A DNA stretch of 61,615 bases from Kiritimatiellia bacterium (GCA_017514235.1 JAFWKK010000073.1:1-61615); one strand, 5' to 3'. Positions 15,430-24,518 are shown, numbered from the stretch's first letter. The notes: generated from the sequence alone by a model not told the origin. Program-made: numbers and translations.

Positions 15430-16638
15430 ATGTTCGGGTTCTTGAAAAAACAGCGAAAGGGACCGGTCGTGTATGCGCGGCCGGATCACTGCATTTCGCG
15501 CAAGAACATAGATCCGGACGCGCTGAAGGTGCTGTACCGCCTCGATTCGCTGGGCTACACGGCCTATCTCGTCGGCGGCGGCGTCCGCGACCTTCTCATG
15601 GGGCGCAAGCCGAAAGACTTCGACGTGGGCACGTCCGCCAAGCCGAACGAGGTAAAGCGGGCGTTCCGCAACTGCTTTCTCATCGGGCGCAGGTTTCGCC
15701 TCGCGCACGTCCGCTTCGGCGACAAGGTGATCGAGACGGCGACGTTCCGCCAGAACTCGCAGACGGTGGGCGAGATAATCGAGCACGCGGCGGAAGGCCC
15801 GATGGAGGACAACACCTTCGGCACTCCCGAGACCGACGCCTACCGCCGCGACTTTACCGTCAACGGGCTGTTCTACAACATCAGGGACTTCACCGTGATT
15901 GACTGGGTGGGCGGCGTCGAGGATATACGCAAGAAGGTGATACGCGCCATCGGCGACCCTGAGATACGGTTCCAGGAGGACCCCGTGCGCATGATGCGGG
16001 CGATCAAGTTCTCGTCGCGTCTCGGCTTCAAGATCGAGCGCAAGACGGCCGCCGCGATGCGACGGTACCACGCTTGCATCCGCAATGCGGCCCTGCCGCG
16101 CGTCTGCGAGGAGGTGTTCCGCCTTTTTCCCTACGGGCACAGCGCAGAGGCGTTTCGGCAGATGTACGCCTGCGGAATGCTGGGCGACCTGTTGCCGGAA
16201 CTTGCGAAGTTCATCGACGGCGACAGCGGGGAGCGCTCGACTACGTTCGAATACCTTGGCGTGCTCGACAGCTACGAGAACATGATGTCCGAACGCGGCT
16301 TCGAGGTGTCGAACGGCCTTCGCGCCGCAGTCCTGATGACGGGCATGTTCCGCAAGGCCAACAAGGACGGCGCCGGGCGGCGCATCATGAAGACGGTCGT
16401 GGACGCGCTGAAGATCCCGAAGGCCGCATACTTCACCGCCGTGCTGCTCATGGAGTCCATGCGGCGACTCTCGGTGTCGCCGAAGAAGGGCAAGCAGCGG
16501 TTCGTCGGCAACCGCGACTTCCTCGACGCGCTCGACTACAATCGAATCGTGCTTCGTGCGGAGCACAGGAGCGAAGATGTCCTAAACGAATGGGCAGACC
16601 TCTACGAGGAGACCGTGAAGAAAGGAGATAAAGAATGA
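15430..16638 (+). CDS. pcnB: Poly(A) polymerase / tRNA nucleotidyltransferase family (PcnB-like)
   Basis: A 402-residue class II nucleotidyltransferase. The head domain shows Y-L-V-G-G-G-V-R-D-L-L-M-G and D-F-D-V-G-T (catalytic Asp pair), then R-R-F-R-L-A-H-V and R-R-D-F-T-V-N-G-L-F-Y, and R-A-I-K-F-S-S-R-L-G-F of the neck domain. The basic N terminus (G-F-L-K-K-Q-R-K-G) and the R-R-F-R-L-A-H-V block favour the PcnB poly(A) polymerase branch over CCA-adding enzyme; both are close relatives. It adds 3' A tails that promote RNA turnover. Its stop overlaps the next gene by 4 bases. Confidence 0.88.
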   Translation: MFGFLKKQRKGPVVYARPDHCISRKNIDPDALKVLYRLDSLGYTAYLVGGGVRDLLMGRKPKDFDVGTSAKPNEVKRAFRNCFLIGRRFRLAHVRFGDKVIETATFRQNSQTVGEIIEHAAEGPMEDNTFGTPETDAYRRDFTVNGLFYNIRDFTVIDWVGGVEDIRKKVIRAIGDPEIRFQEDPVRMMRAIKFSSRLGFKIERKTAAAMRRYHACIRNAALPRVCEEVFRLFPYGHSAEAFRQMYACGMLGDLLPELAKFIDGDSGERSTTFEYLGVLDSYENMMSERGFEVSNGLRAAVLMTGMFRKANKDGAGRRIMKTVVDALKIPKAAYFTAVLLMESMRRLSVSPKKGKQRFVGNRDFLDALDYNRIVLRAEHRSEDVLNEWADLYEETVKKGDKE

Positions 16639-17387
16639 AACCCAAGATCAATCCGGAAGTCCTTCCGCTGATAGAGTGGTGGGAGAAAGACGGCAGGGAG
16701 TATGTGATCGGCTTGCTGATCGCCGCAGTGGTCGTCGGCGGGTGGTACGGCTGGAAGCACCACCGTACATCCGTGCGGAATGCCGCGTCCGCCGCAATCA
16801 CCAGCACCTACACGACCGAGGATATGGAAGACGCCGTGTCCAAGTATGCCGGAACGCCTTCCGGCGGCGTGCTTCGCCTTCGCCTGGCGAAGGGCTACTA
16901 TGACGCGGGACGCTACGAGGAGGCCCTTGCCGCCTACGAGGCTCTTGCCGCTGACGCGCCTGACGGCTTTGCGGACGTGCCTGCAGTCGGCCGTGCGCAG
17001 TGCCTTGAGGCGATGTCAAGGTTTGAGGAGGCACAGAAGGCGTTCGATGCGTTCGCCGAGGCGAATCCCACGAACTACCTGACGCTTACCGCCCGGCTAG
17101 GTGCCGCGCGCTGCATTGCGCAGGCCGGCGACAAGAAGAAGGCGCTCGCCCGCATCGACGCCATACGTGCCGCGAACAAGGGCGACGAGGTGTCTTCGGC
17201 GCGCATCGATGCGGCGGAAAGCCTGATCAAGCGCTTTGAGAAGAACAAGCCCGCTGCGGAGGCGAAGCCGGTTGCCGAGGCGAAGGCAGAAGCCAAGCCC
17301 GAAGCAAAGCCGGCGGCGGCGAAGCCTGAGGCCAAGCCTGCCGCGAAGCCCGAAGCAAAGCCTGCCGCGGAGGCAAAGAAGCAGTAG
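16635..17387 (+). CDS. TPR-containing inner-membrane protein (YfgM-like)
   Basis: A 250-residue protein with one membrane segment at about 24-41 (I-G-L-L-I-A-A-V-V-V-G-G-W-Y-G-W) after a short charged N terminus, then tetratricopeptide-like helices at about 75-195 (G-Y-Y-D-A-G-R-Y-E-E-A-L-A-A-Y), and a C-terminal tail from about 200 made of repeats built from K-P-E/A-A-K units, likely disordered. The layout matches the YfgM/TPR_21 family, which holds the SecYEG-associated chaperone network in the periplasm. It overlaps pcnB by ATGA. The Ala/Lys/Pro-rich tail varies freely in such proteins. Confidence 0.7.
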   Translation: MKPKINPEVLPLIEWWEKDGREYVIGLLIAAVVVGGWYGWKHHRTSVRNAASAAITSTYTTEDMEDAVSKYAGTPSGGVLRLRLAKGYYDAGRYEEALAAYEALAADAPDGFADVPAVGRAQCLEAMSRFEEAQKAFDAFAEANPTNYLTLTARLGAARCIAQAGDKKKALARIDAIRAANKGDEVSSARIDAAESLIKRFEKNKPAAEAKPVAEAKAEAKPEAKPAAAKPEAKPAAKPEAKPAAEAKKQ

Positions 17388-17409
17388 TCCGATTGCGGCG
17401 GCTGTGGCG

Positions 17410-17823
17410 ATGAAAAAGGTCACGGTTGAATATCGCGTTCCGTATGCCGACACCGATCAGATGGGCGTCGTCTACTACGGAAACTACCTGACGCTTTTCG
17501 AGCGCGCCCGCAACGAGCTGATGCGCGAAGCCGGCTATCCGTACCGGCGCTGCGAGGCCGAGGGCTGGCTGCTGCCTGTAATCCACGCCGAGGTGGACTA
17601 CCGGACGCCTGCGCGGTACGACGACCTGCTGGTGGTGACGGCATGGGTCAGCAAGATGAAGGGCGTTAGGGTGGAGATTTCGTGCGAAGTCCGCAGGAAG
17701 GGCGAAGAGACGGTTCTCGCCAGGGGTTTCACCCGGCACTGTTTCGTGTCCGCGCGGGACTTTCGTCCCTTGCCGCCGCCGGCGGAGATTGTGGAGATTT
17801 TCGGCATAAAGGAGAAGATGTGA
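17410..17823 (+). CDS. ybgC: YbgC-type acyl-CoA thioesterase (hotdog fold)
   Basis: A 137-residue 4-hydroxybenzoyl-CoA thioesterase-family protein. The catalytic block Y-A-D-T-D-Q-M-G-V-V-Y-Y-G-N-Y at residues 11-25 is diagnostic, with the Asp at its expected place. YbgC enzymes hydrolyse short-chain acyl-CoA and are often near tol-pal genes; here a TPR membrane protein lies upstream but no tolQRAB. I start at ATG 17410, directly before the conserved V-E-Y-R-V-P-Y; the open frame back to 17236 only overlaps the Lys/Pro-rich tail of the previous gene. It lies 1 base upstream of gpmI. Confidence 0.9.
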   Translation: MKKVTVEYRVPYADTDQMGVVYYGNYLTLFERARNELMREAGYPYRRCEAEGWLLPVIHAEVDYRTPARYDDLLVVTAWVSKMKGVRVEISCEVRRKGEETVLARGFTRHCFVSARDFRPLPPPAEIVEIFGIKEKM

Positions 17824-17824
17824 G

Positions 17825-19411
17825 ATGAGACCTGTTGTTCTTGTAATTCGTGACGGCTGGGGTGTGAACCCGCGCGCCGACGGCAATTCCGTTTACGGGG
17901 CGAAGACGCCTGTCATAGACCAGATTCGTGCGCGCTATCCGCACTGCCTGCTGGACTGCTGCGGCGAGGCCGTAGGCCTTCCCGACGGCTACCAGGGGTC
18001 GAGCGAGGTCGGCCACCTCAACATGGGCGCAGGCCGGATAGTCGTGCAGGAACTGAAGCGAATCGACGACGGGCTTTCCAGCGGCGAGCTGTTCAAGAGC
18101 CAGAAGTGGCAGAACCTGATCGCGCAGTGGAAGGCGAACAACTCTCAGTTCCACTTCTTCGGGCTGCTTCAGGACGAAGGCGTGCACGCACATCAGGAGC
18201 ATCTTTTCAAGCTGATGAAGCGTGCGCGCTCCGAGTTCCCTGAAGGGCGCATCGTCGTGCATCCGTTCCTTGACGGACGCGACACGCCTCCAAGGTCTAC
18301 TCTGGAGTACGTAGCCCGCCTGAAGCAGGAGCTTGCAGCCGTCGGCAACGCTGCGATCGGCACGGCTATGGGCCGCTACTACGGCATGGACCGCGTCAAG
18401 AACTGGAAGCTCACCAGCGAGGCGTACGACTGCATCGTCAGCTGCAAGGGCAAGAGGTCGGCTACGGTCGAGGAGTGCGTCAAGGCGGAGTACGAGACCG
18501 GCAAGACGCCTGACGGAACGCCCATGACCGACGAGTACATACCGTGCTACGTCATCGGCGGCTACGAGGGCATGAAGGACGGCGACGTCGTCATGCACAC
18601 CAACTACCGTCAGGACCGCGCGATCCAGCTGACGCAGGCGTTCGTGTCGGACGACTACCCCGGCGAGCGCGCGGCACGTCCGAAGGTGGCGTTTCTCGGC
18701 TTTACGCGCTACTGGGACGAGTTCGAGGACTACCTGCTCGGAGCCATGGGTGCCGGCGGCGGCATGGATAACCTGCTTGGAGAGGTCGTGTCGAAGGCTG
18801 GCATCCGCCAGCTGCGCATCGCCGAGACGCAGAAGTTCCGCCACGTGACGAGTTTCTTCAACGGCAAGTCGACGACGCCTTCGGAAGGCGAGGACCAGGT
18901 CGAGGTGAAGAGCCGATTCGACCCGGCGACGTTCGCGTCCCATCCGGAGATGGACGCATACAACGTGACGGACGAGCTGCTGAAGCGACTTGAGGACAAC
19001 CCGTATGGCTTCATCGTCGTCAACTACGCGAACTGCGACATGGTCGGCCATACGGGCGACGAGAAGGCGGCGACGAAGGCGGTGGAGGTTACGGACGAGT
19101 GCATAGGGAAGATACTGCCGCGCCTCATGGAGCTGGACGCTCACGTGCTCATCTTCGCCGACCACGGCAATGCCGAGCAGATGGTTGACTACAAGTCAGG
19201 GCTGGTGAAGACATCGCACACCCTGAACCTCGTTGACTGCTTCTACGTTGCGAACGATGCGGCAGGGGTGCGCCTCACGCCGCTCGCGAAGCTCTCGGCA
19301 ATTGCGCCGACCGCGCTGCAGATGCTTGGCATCCCGGTGCCGCCTGAAATGACGACCCCGTCTCTTCTCGCAGGCAAGGAACCTTGGAGCCGCACGGCTC
19401 TCGCCATATAA
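17825..19411 (+). CDS. gpmI: 2,3-bisphosphoglycerate-independent phosphoglycerate mutase
   Basis: A 528-residue cofactor-independent phosphoglycerate mutase (alkaline-phosphatase superfamily), interconverting 3- and 2-phosphoglycerate in glycolysis. It carries R-D-G-W-G, Q-G-S-S-E-V-G-H-L-N-M-G-A-G-R (with the catalytic Ser), F-F-G-L-L-Q-D-E-G-V-H-A-H, D-G-R-D-T-P-P-R-S, G-R-Y-Y-G-M-D-R and A-D-H-G-N-A-E-Q-M, so all Mn2+ ligands expected of the family appear present. The length is usual. It is last in the pcnB-TPR-ybgC-gpmI run, before tRNA-Arg. Confidence 0.96.
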   Translation: MRPVVLVIRDGWGVNPRADGNSVYGAKTPVIDQIRARYPHCLLDCCGEAVGLPDGYQGSSEVGHLNMGAGRIVVQELKRIDDGLSSGELFKSQKWQNLIAQWKANNSQFHFFGLLQDEGVHAHQEHLFKLMKRARSEFPEGRIVVHPFLDGRDTPPRSTLEYVARLKQELAAVGNAAIGTAMGRYYGMDRVKNWKLTSEAYDCIVSCKGKRSATVEECVKAEYETGKTPDGTPMTDEYIPCYVIGGYEGMKDGDVVMHTNYRQDRAIQLTQAFVSDDYPGERAARPKVAFLGFTRYWDEFEDYLLGAMGAGGGMDNLLGEVVSKAGIRQLRIAETQKFRHVTSFFNGKSTTPSEGEDQVEVKSRFDPATFASHPEMDAYNVTDELLKRLEDNPYGFIVVNYANCDMVGHTGDEKAATKAVEVTDECIGKILPRLMELDAHVLIFADHGNAEQMVDYKSGLVKTSHTLNLVDCFYVANDAAGVRLTPLAKLSAIAPTALQMLGIPVPPEMTTPSLLAGKEPWSRTALAI

Positions 19412-19491
19412 CGCAGTGCCTTGCTTGTTGGCGGCGTCGCGGCGGGGCAGCCCGCTTCGGCGTCGCATGTTCAGTGCCGCAGCCGTGCGAT

Positions 19492-19520
19492 TGACGCGGC
19501 TGCGGCAAGTATGTTATAAT
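19492..19520 (+). promoter_or_regulatory. Sigma-70 promoter of tRNA-Arg
   Basis: TTGACG, 17-base spacer, TATAAT, with TGT before the -10. This is the closest match to consensus in the window and starts 13 bases before the tRNA. Confidence 0.85.
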
Positions 19521-19533
19521 CCCAAAACTTTTT

Positions 19534-19610
19534 GCGACTGTAGCTCAATTGGATAGAGCGTTGGCCTCCGAAGCCGAAGGTTGCGGGTTCGATCCCCGCC
19601 AGTCGCACCA
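19534..19610 (+). tRNA. tRNA-Arg (CCG)
   Basis: Full cloverleaf: acceptor GCGACTG/CAGTCGC, anticodon loop CTCCGAA (anticodon CCG) on stem TTGGC/GCCGA, T arm GCGGG-TTCGATC-CCCGC, discriminator A and encoded CCA. Confidence 0.95.
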
Positions 19611-19624
19611 ATCTCCGGCTTGGC

Positions 19625-21616
19625 TTACGAAGCCGGAGTTATCGTGACCGTTCCCGGCTCGTCTTTCGTGCGGTCCTTGTCGTCAAGGGTGCGAAGGTCG
19701 AGCTTCAGGACGTCAAGCGCCGAGCCGCTGCGGTCGCCGGGCTCGAACTTCGTGCCGTTGACGTACTCGCGGCCCATCACGGCGTTCTTCGGGAGACCGA
19801 TGTCCTTCGGCAGCTCCGCCGGGTTGGCTATGCCGATGGTGACGCAGACGATGATTTCCTTCTGCACCTTCGCGCGGCTCTTCCAGCCGAAGAGCGACTG
19901 TCCGATCCAGGGAAGGCGGCGAAGGTAGGGAATGCCGGAGTCGACGTCCTCCTCGGTCGTCCTGGAAAGGCCGCCGATGACGGCGGTGGAGCCGTCCTTC
20001 ATCGTGAAGTCGGTGGTGATGCGCTTCATGCTGATGATCGGGAAGAGTCCGACGGAGGTGTCGCTCTTGACGGAATAGTAGCCGCTGCCGTCCTCCGAGG
20101 CGTCGTAGTCAAGCTGGGAGATGGTGGGCGTGATTTCGACGGAAATGAGGCCGTCGGGCGAGATGCGAGGCTTGACCGTGAGCGTGATGCCCCACTCGAA
20201 GAAGCAGGATCCGGCGAAGAGGCCCTTGTCCTTGTCGCCCTGTATCTGCTCGAGCTGTGCGGACATGTCGAGGTAGGAGCCGTAGTCGGAGTTGTTGCGC
20301 TGCGAGGTGAGCTTCACGTTCGGGAACTTCGTCGTCATGTCGACGTTGGCTTCTTTGCCGTTGGAGACGATGACCTTCGGGTTCGAGAATATCCGGCCTT
20401 CGCCGAAGCTTTCGAACGCGCTGAGTGCAAGGCGGAAGTCGTCGGCGGAGAGCTGCCCGGAGAAGCCGCTTGCGTTGGCCCAGGCCATGCTTGCTGCAGA
20501 GCGTCCAGCGCCTGTCGCCTCGCCAATCGAGGCAGGGGAGAGGGTGGACAGTGTGGTACCGCGCGCGAAATCGCTGACAAGAGACTTGGTTGACGTGCCG
20601 GAAGTCGTGGAACACGACGTGGCGTCCACAGTGCTGGCCGTTTCGTTCTTGCCAGATGCCGAGATGCTCCTGGTTGGGATTCTCGACCCATATACCGCAG
20701 TCCGTCCGTAGTTGTTCTCCCAGCCTGCCTCCATGCCCTTGGCCGTTACGCCCCAGCTTTCGAGCTGGTTCCACTTTACGCCGAGCTTGTGCATCGCCTC
20801 GGAGGAGAGCTCCAGGAACCTGGCCTCGATGTAGATCTGTGCGACCGCCTTGTCGACGGCCTTGATGATCGATTCGCAGTCGCCGAGCGTCTTCTCGGTG
20901 GCGCTGACCACCACGACGTTGGCTCCGTCGAAGCTGGAGGCAATTGGAATTATGACGCTGCCCTTGGCGTCCTTCTTGCCGTAAGCCTTGTTGAAGAGTT
21001 CGGCAAGTTCGCCTGCGGACGCGTGGTTTAGCGTGAAGGAGCGCGTAAGTATCGGTTCGGAGACCTTGTCTTCCTTCACGAAGAAGATGTCGCCGCGCTC
21101 CTCAAGGCGGTAGTTGCGCGAGTTGAGTATCGACTGCAGGCCGTCCAGCCAGAAGACGCGGTGCAGGTTCACCGACACGCGGCGCTGAAGGTTGGTGGAG
21201 TCGTCGGAGATGATGTTGGCGTCCGTCACCTTGCGGAACTGGCGGAGCACGTCTTCAAGCGTCGCGTTGTCGCACGAGATGTCGACCAGGGTGACGTCGT
21301 TGCTGGAAGTGGAAGCGGTTATCACCGGCGCCTGCCCGCGGGCCTCAGCCGAGTCATCGGCCTCATCGAGGTTGATTTCATCGGTGGATTCGCGCGTGGC
21401 CGCCGCGTCGGCAGGCTTTGACGCCTCGGGCGCAGCAGGTTCCGCTTCCGAGACGGGCGTTTGCTCCGCTGCCGGAGCCTGTTCTGCCGATGCAGTGGCT
21501 TGTTCAGTTTCTGCAGCAGGGGCCTGTTCGGTTGCAGGCACGTCGGGTGCAGTCGTCTCTTCGCCGAACGCGCAGAGCGTTGCAATGATGGCTATTGCGT
21601 GGATTGGTGCTTTCAT
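19625..21616 (-). CDS. pilQ: Secretin (PilQ/GspD family)
   Basis: A 663-residue outer-membrane secretin. Signal peptide about 1-18, then an Ala/Glu/Pro-rich linker to about 90, an N-domain with L-E-D-V-L-R-Q-F-R-K-V-T-D-A-N-I (about 118-133), a ring-building domain with F-T-L-N-H-A-S-A-G-E-L-A-E-L-F, and the secretin pore from about 390: R-I-F-S-N-P-K-V-I-V-S-N-G-K-E-A, G-I-T-L-T-V-K-P-R-I-S-P-D-G-L-I and T-A-V-I-G-G-L. A Ser/Thr-rich insertion lies at about 305-375. It is the last gene of the five-gene pil set, joined to the preceding one by ATGA. Whether it serves a pilus or type II secretion cannot be settled here. Confidence 0.88.
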   Translation of the reverse strand: MKAPIHAIAIIATLCAFGEETTAPDVPATEQAPAAETEQATASAEQAPAAEQTPVSEAEPAAPEASKPADAAATRESTDEINLDEADDSAEARGQAPVITASTSSNDVTLVDISCDNATLEDVLRQFRKVTDANIISDDSTNLQRRVSVNLHRVFWLDGLQSILNSRNYRLEERGDIFFVKEDKVSEPILTRSFTLNHASAGELAELFNKAYGKKDAKGSVIIPIASSFDGANVVVVSATEKTLGDCESIIKAVDKAVAQIYIEARFLELSSEAMHKLGVKWNQLESWGVTAKGMEAGWENNYGRTAVYGSRIPTRSISASGKNETASTVDATSCSTTSGTSTKSLVSDFARGTTLSTLSPASIGEATGAGRSAASMAWANASGFSGQLSADDFRLALSAFESFGEGRIFSNPKVIVSNGKEANVDMTTKFPNVKLTSQRNNSDYGSYLDMSAQLEQIQGDKDKGLFAGSCFFEWGITLTVKPRISPDGLISVEITPTISQLDYDASEDGSGYYSVKSDTSVGLFPIISMKRITTDFTMKDGSTAVIGGLSRTTEEDVDSGIPYLRRLPWIGQSLFGWKSRAKVQKEIIVCVTIGIANPAELPKDIGLPKNAVMGREYVNGTKFEPGDRSGSALDVLKLDLRTLDDKDRTKDEPGTVTITPAS

Positions 21617-22074
21617 TTCTTGGTTCCTTTCGGGCGGCTTTTCTCAAGTGGTTTGGCGCGAACGCGCTCAAGTTTCAGGGTTCCGCTCTCGGTAAGACCG
21701 GTGACCCGCCATGTGAATCGGTAACCGTCGAAGTTGACGGACACGAAATCGTTGTCGACGTAATCCCGTCCGTTTATGAAGACGGACGAGCGGGTGGAGC
21801 CGTCGGGCTCCCTCGCGAAGACTGTGCCGCCGATGCGGAGCGTCTTTCGGGCGGCGACCCAGTCTTGGACGGTCGCTTTCTTCTCCTTGTCCTTCTGGGG
21901 CTGAAGGTTCTCTTGCTGTGCCTTGGCGGTCTGCGCGCCGTCTTTCGGTTCTGGCGCAGCCTTGGCGGCGACGCGCATTTCTGCTGAAATCTCCTCGCGC
22001 ACGCCCTCGTAGCCAATGGGCCAGAAGGGGTTGCGCAGGAGCAGCGCGGCGACGATAAGGAATGACGCGCTCAT
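21613..22074 (-). CDS. PilP-position small exported protein
   Basis: A 153-residue protein between the PilO-like and secretin genes, where PilP usually sits. It starts M-S-A-S-F-L-I-V-A-A-L-L-L with a hydrophobic N terminus, followed by a charged Lys/Glu/Gln linker (about 35-65) and a small beta domain with R-K-T-L-R-I-G-G-T-V-F and the strand pair F-V-S-V-N-F-D-G-Y-R-F-T-W-R-V. I choose ATG 22074 (ATGA overlap with the upstream gene) over the longer frame to 22101. PilP normally binds PilN/PilO and the secretin; here the role is inferred from order and layout, not from clear similarity. Confidence 0.55.
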   Translation of the reverse strand: MSASFLIVAALLLRNPFWPIGYEGVREEISAEMRVAAKAAPEPKDGAQTAKAQQENLQPQKDKEKKATVQDWVAARKTLRIGGTVFAREPDGSTRSSVFINGRDYVDNDFVSVNFDGYRFTWRVTGLTESGTLKLERVRAKPLEKSRPKGTKK

Positions 22075-22667
22075 TTCGACATGCCTCCCTTCGACGGCCA
22101 TTCGAAGACCATCTCGATCTGCTGGCGGTCCGGGTTGTTGGCGGCGGCAAGCGACAGCGACTGGAGAGCGACTAGCGGATGCTCCTTTTCGACCCGCAGG
22201 AGAAACGATATGGCACCCATGTAGCTGCCTTGCGCCGTGACCCTGATCGGTCGGCGCACGTGAAGCTGCGCCGGAACTGGACGCGGCGCCGGCAGGGCGC
22301 GTGGAGCGATCTCCGCATAGTCGAGGTTGGAAAGCCCGGCGTCGAATGCGAGCGGCTCAAGTATTGACTTCGCGCGCATCGCGTAAGAGCCGAGAAGGGG
22401 CTCCAGCATCGCGTCGCGGAACGGCTTCAGCGATGCGTCCAGCGTCTGCAGGCGCTCCTTGTTCGCCGGGGCGCCGCGAAGGTTCGCCTTTATGATCTGA
22501 AGCCGCGATTCCTGGTCGTTGTGCTCCCTGTGGGCTTTTGCGAGCGATTCCTCGGCCGGCTGGACGGCAAACAGGTAGAGCCCGGCGGCCGTTGCGCCCA
22601 AGACGAGCGTCACGGCGAAGGAGCGCTTGGCGTTTGGGGCCATGTTCTGGAAAAGCGACGCGCTCAT
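22071..22667 (-). CDS. pilO: PilO/GspM-like inner-membrane assembly protein
   Basis: A 198-residue protein: a short cytoplasmic start, one membrane helix at about 17-36 (S-F-A-V-T-L-V-L-G-A-T-A-A-G-L-Y-L-F-A-V), a coiled-coil at about 45-75, then a ferredoxin-like alpha/beta domain ending with the R-V-E-K-E-H-P-L-V-A-L-Q-S-L helix and strand typical of PilO. The start at 22667 is supported by GGAGG five to nine bases upstream and by ATGA overlap with the previous gene; a frame from 22697 would be too early. Confidence 0.72.
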   Translation of the reverse strand: MSASLFQNMAPNAKRSFAVTLVLGATAAGLYLFAVQPAEESLAKAHREHNDQESRLQIIKANLRGAPANKERLQTLDASLKPFRDAMLEPLLGSYAMRAKSILEPLAFDAGLSNLDYAEIAPRALPAPRPVPAQLHVRRPIRVTAQGSYMGAISFLLRVEKEHPLVALQSLSLAAANNPDRQQIEMVFEWPSKGGMSK

Positions 22668-23326
22668 TTCGCAAACCTCCTGTCGGTCGCGTTGCACTCA
22701 AGCTCGAATGCGATCAGACGGGCCTCGCCAGCCTTTCGCGGCTGCGCCTCCTGCTGGACGGACCGGACCTTGGCCTTGCCGAGACGGTTGGTGAACTGCG
22801 CGCTGTCCAACGATTCCATGAAGGCGACCACCGTAGTTTCGCGCGCCGCGCGCCCGGCTATTATGAGCGAGGCCTTCTCGGTGTCGTTGGTTGGGCCGAT
22901 GAGGGGCGGACGCTTCGGGTTTTTCGGGTCCCGCAGCATTTGCGGCGGCGGTTCGGGAATCTCCATGTGCAGCAACTGGATCTCTTTCGGCAGGGCTTTT
23001 GCGACAGCCGCGAACGTCTCGCCCCAGCGGACGCAGCCGCCGCGGTAAAACTCGAGCTGCTCCAGTTGCGCGGTCTCTTCGTTGGCGAGGTTCATGTTGC
23101 CTACGATGGCATCGTGCGCGGCCTTCTTCGCGTCAATTTCCTCAATGACGGAGGCGGTCTTGGTGTGCACCAGCATAGTCTGCGTCGTAAGCGTACCCCA
23201 CCAGACGACCATGCCGATGACGGCGAGGATAGTCAGTATGGGCAGCATTACCCTGATGCGGATCGGCGAGGACGACATCTTCTCGGCCTCGGTAAGCAGG
23301 TTGAGGTGGAATGACGATGTGTTCAT
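22664..23326 (-). CDS. pilN: PilN/GspL-like inner-membrane assembly protein
   Basis: A 220-residue bitopic protein. The N-terminal segment N-L-L-T-E-A-E is the short PilN motif that binds the cytoplasmic PilM; a membrane helix follows at about 25-45, then a coiled region and a periplasmic domain with F-Y-R-G-G-C-V-R-W-G-E-T-F near 100 and a Pro-rich stretch P-E-P-P-P at about 124-128. It overlaps both neighbours by 4 bases, consistent with fixed stoichiometry of the alignment subcomplex. Confidence 0.75.
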   Translation of the reverse strand: MNTSSFHLNLLTEAEKMSSSPIRIRVMLPILTILAVIGMVVWWGTLTTQTMLVHTKTASVIEEIDAKKAAHDAIVGNMNLANEETAQLEQLEFYRGGCVRWGETFAAVAKALPKEIQLLHMEIPEPPPQMLRDPKNPKRPPLIGPTNDTEKASLIIAGRAARETTVVAFMESLDSAQFTNRLGKAKVRSVQQEAQPRKAGEARLIAFELECNATDRRFAK

Positions 23327-24501
23327 GCCACCACCTCCGATGCTGCGATAGCCGCTCCAAGCGCCGGCAGGAATGCGCAGTCACTGGTGACCGTGTCCTT
23401 TGGCGGCGGCTGAATGCCGTCGAACACGCCCGGTTCGAACAGCTCCATGTGGAACGATTCCTTTGCGAAAGAGCAAACGTGCTTGCCGCCTACCGGAAGG
23501 CCCATCATAAGTATCCTGTCGACCTTCATGCTGTGCTTGCCTGCGAGGTATGCGCGGGAAAGCTCAAGTTCGTTGAGGATCGGGGCGAGGAACGGCTCCA
23601 GGGCGTAACGGGGGTCGATCAACGTGTCTTCCAGCACCGCGGCTATCATGCTTTCGTCGAGCCCGAGCCCGCGCTTCACCGCATCATACATTGACAGGTA
23701 GCCGCCCTGTACCGGACAATGGCGCCACAGCACCGGCATTCCCGAACGGTAGCCGGCGAAGAACACCGAATCAGCCCGCACGAACATGACAAGTGCGTTG
23801 CCGCCTGCCTCGGCCAGGGCCGGTTGCGCGAGTACGGAGGCCATCAGAGCCGCCTCGGCAGGCTGAATGGACGCGACAGTCGGGCGATGCCCCTCCGGAA
23901 GCAGCCGCGCCAGCCAGAGAACCTGAAACTCGGGCAACGCCGCCTCGATGTGCTGACCGCTTTCCGCAAGCGGCCTGACGGTGAAGCGCATGCCGTTCGT
24001 TGCGGTCGGCACGCCGGGGTCTGGCATCTTCGAGGCGACGTTTTCCGCTGATTTCGACGATGTTGGCGCGGCAGACGATTCGTTGCGCCGGATTGCGAAG
24101 CGACGCTTGCCTGGGTCGGACGACGCGACGTGGGCGGAGCCTGTCGGAATGCCGCGCGACATGTCTTGAAGCACGGTGTCGGCCGTTGCTTGAGAGAAGA
24201 TGGAGAGCCGCGAGTTGATCGCTATCGCCGCATGAGGTGCTTGAAAGGCGGGCGGCATCTCCCACGAAGAACGGTTCGAAACGTCTTCCCACTTTTCAGG
24301 CAGTTCGCCGGCCGGTGGCTTTACGAAGTCTGCCGCCATGAGATGCCAGGCGGACTTCTTGTGCGCGAGACGCACGGCAGGCGCACCTCTCGAATCGCTG
24401 CCGAAAAGCTCGACGCCCACCAGGTCCGATGAGGTGGAACCACCGCTCTTGCGAGGAAGAGAGATGTCGATGGTCTTCGTACGTGTCAGCTGCAATTTCA
24501 T
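23323..24501 (-). CDS. pilM: PilM-like actin-fold pilus assembly protein
   Basis: A 392-residue cytoplasmic protein at the head of the pil operon. The C-terminal half has features of the PilM/FtsA actin-like fold: G-G-N-A-L-V-M-F-V-R-A-D (phosphate-binding-like strand turn), L-E-L-S-R-A-Y and R-I-L-M-M-G-L-P-V-G-G. The N-terminal third is divergent, with a Ser/Ala-rich low-similarity stretch at about 130-165. It is likely the cytoplasmic anchor of PilN. The ATG at 24501 lies 8 bases from a -10 element and has no ribosome site. Confidence 0.72.
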   Translation of the reverse strand: MKLQLTRTKTIDISLPRKSGGSTSSDLVGVELFGSDSRGAPAVRLAHKKSAWHLMAADFVKPPAGELPEKWEDVSNRSSWEMPPAFQAPHAAIAINSRLSIFSQATADTVLQDMSRGIPTGSAHVASSDPGKRRFAIRRNESSAAPTSSKSAENVASKMPDPGVPTATNGMRFTVRPLAESGQHIEAALPEFQVLWLARLLPEGHRPTVASIQPAEAALMASVLAQPALAEAGGNALVMFVRADSVFFAGYRSGMPVLWRHCPVQGGYLSMYDAVKRGLGLDESMIAAVLEDTLIDPRYALEPFLAPILNELELSRAYLAGKHSMKVDRILMMGLPVGGKHVCSFAKESFHMELFEPGVFDGIQPPPKDTVTSDCAFLPALGAAIAASEVVA

Positions 24502-24509
24502 CTGGGAGC

Positions 24510-24518
24510 CTTATAGCA
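24510..24518 (-). promoter_or_regulatory. Extended -10 promoter of the pil operon
   Basis: On the minus strand TGC-TATAAG ends 8 bases before the pilM ATG, so the message probably begins at the start codon. Confidence 0.55.
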
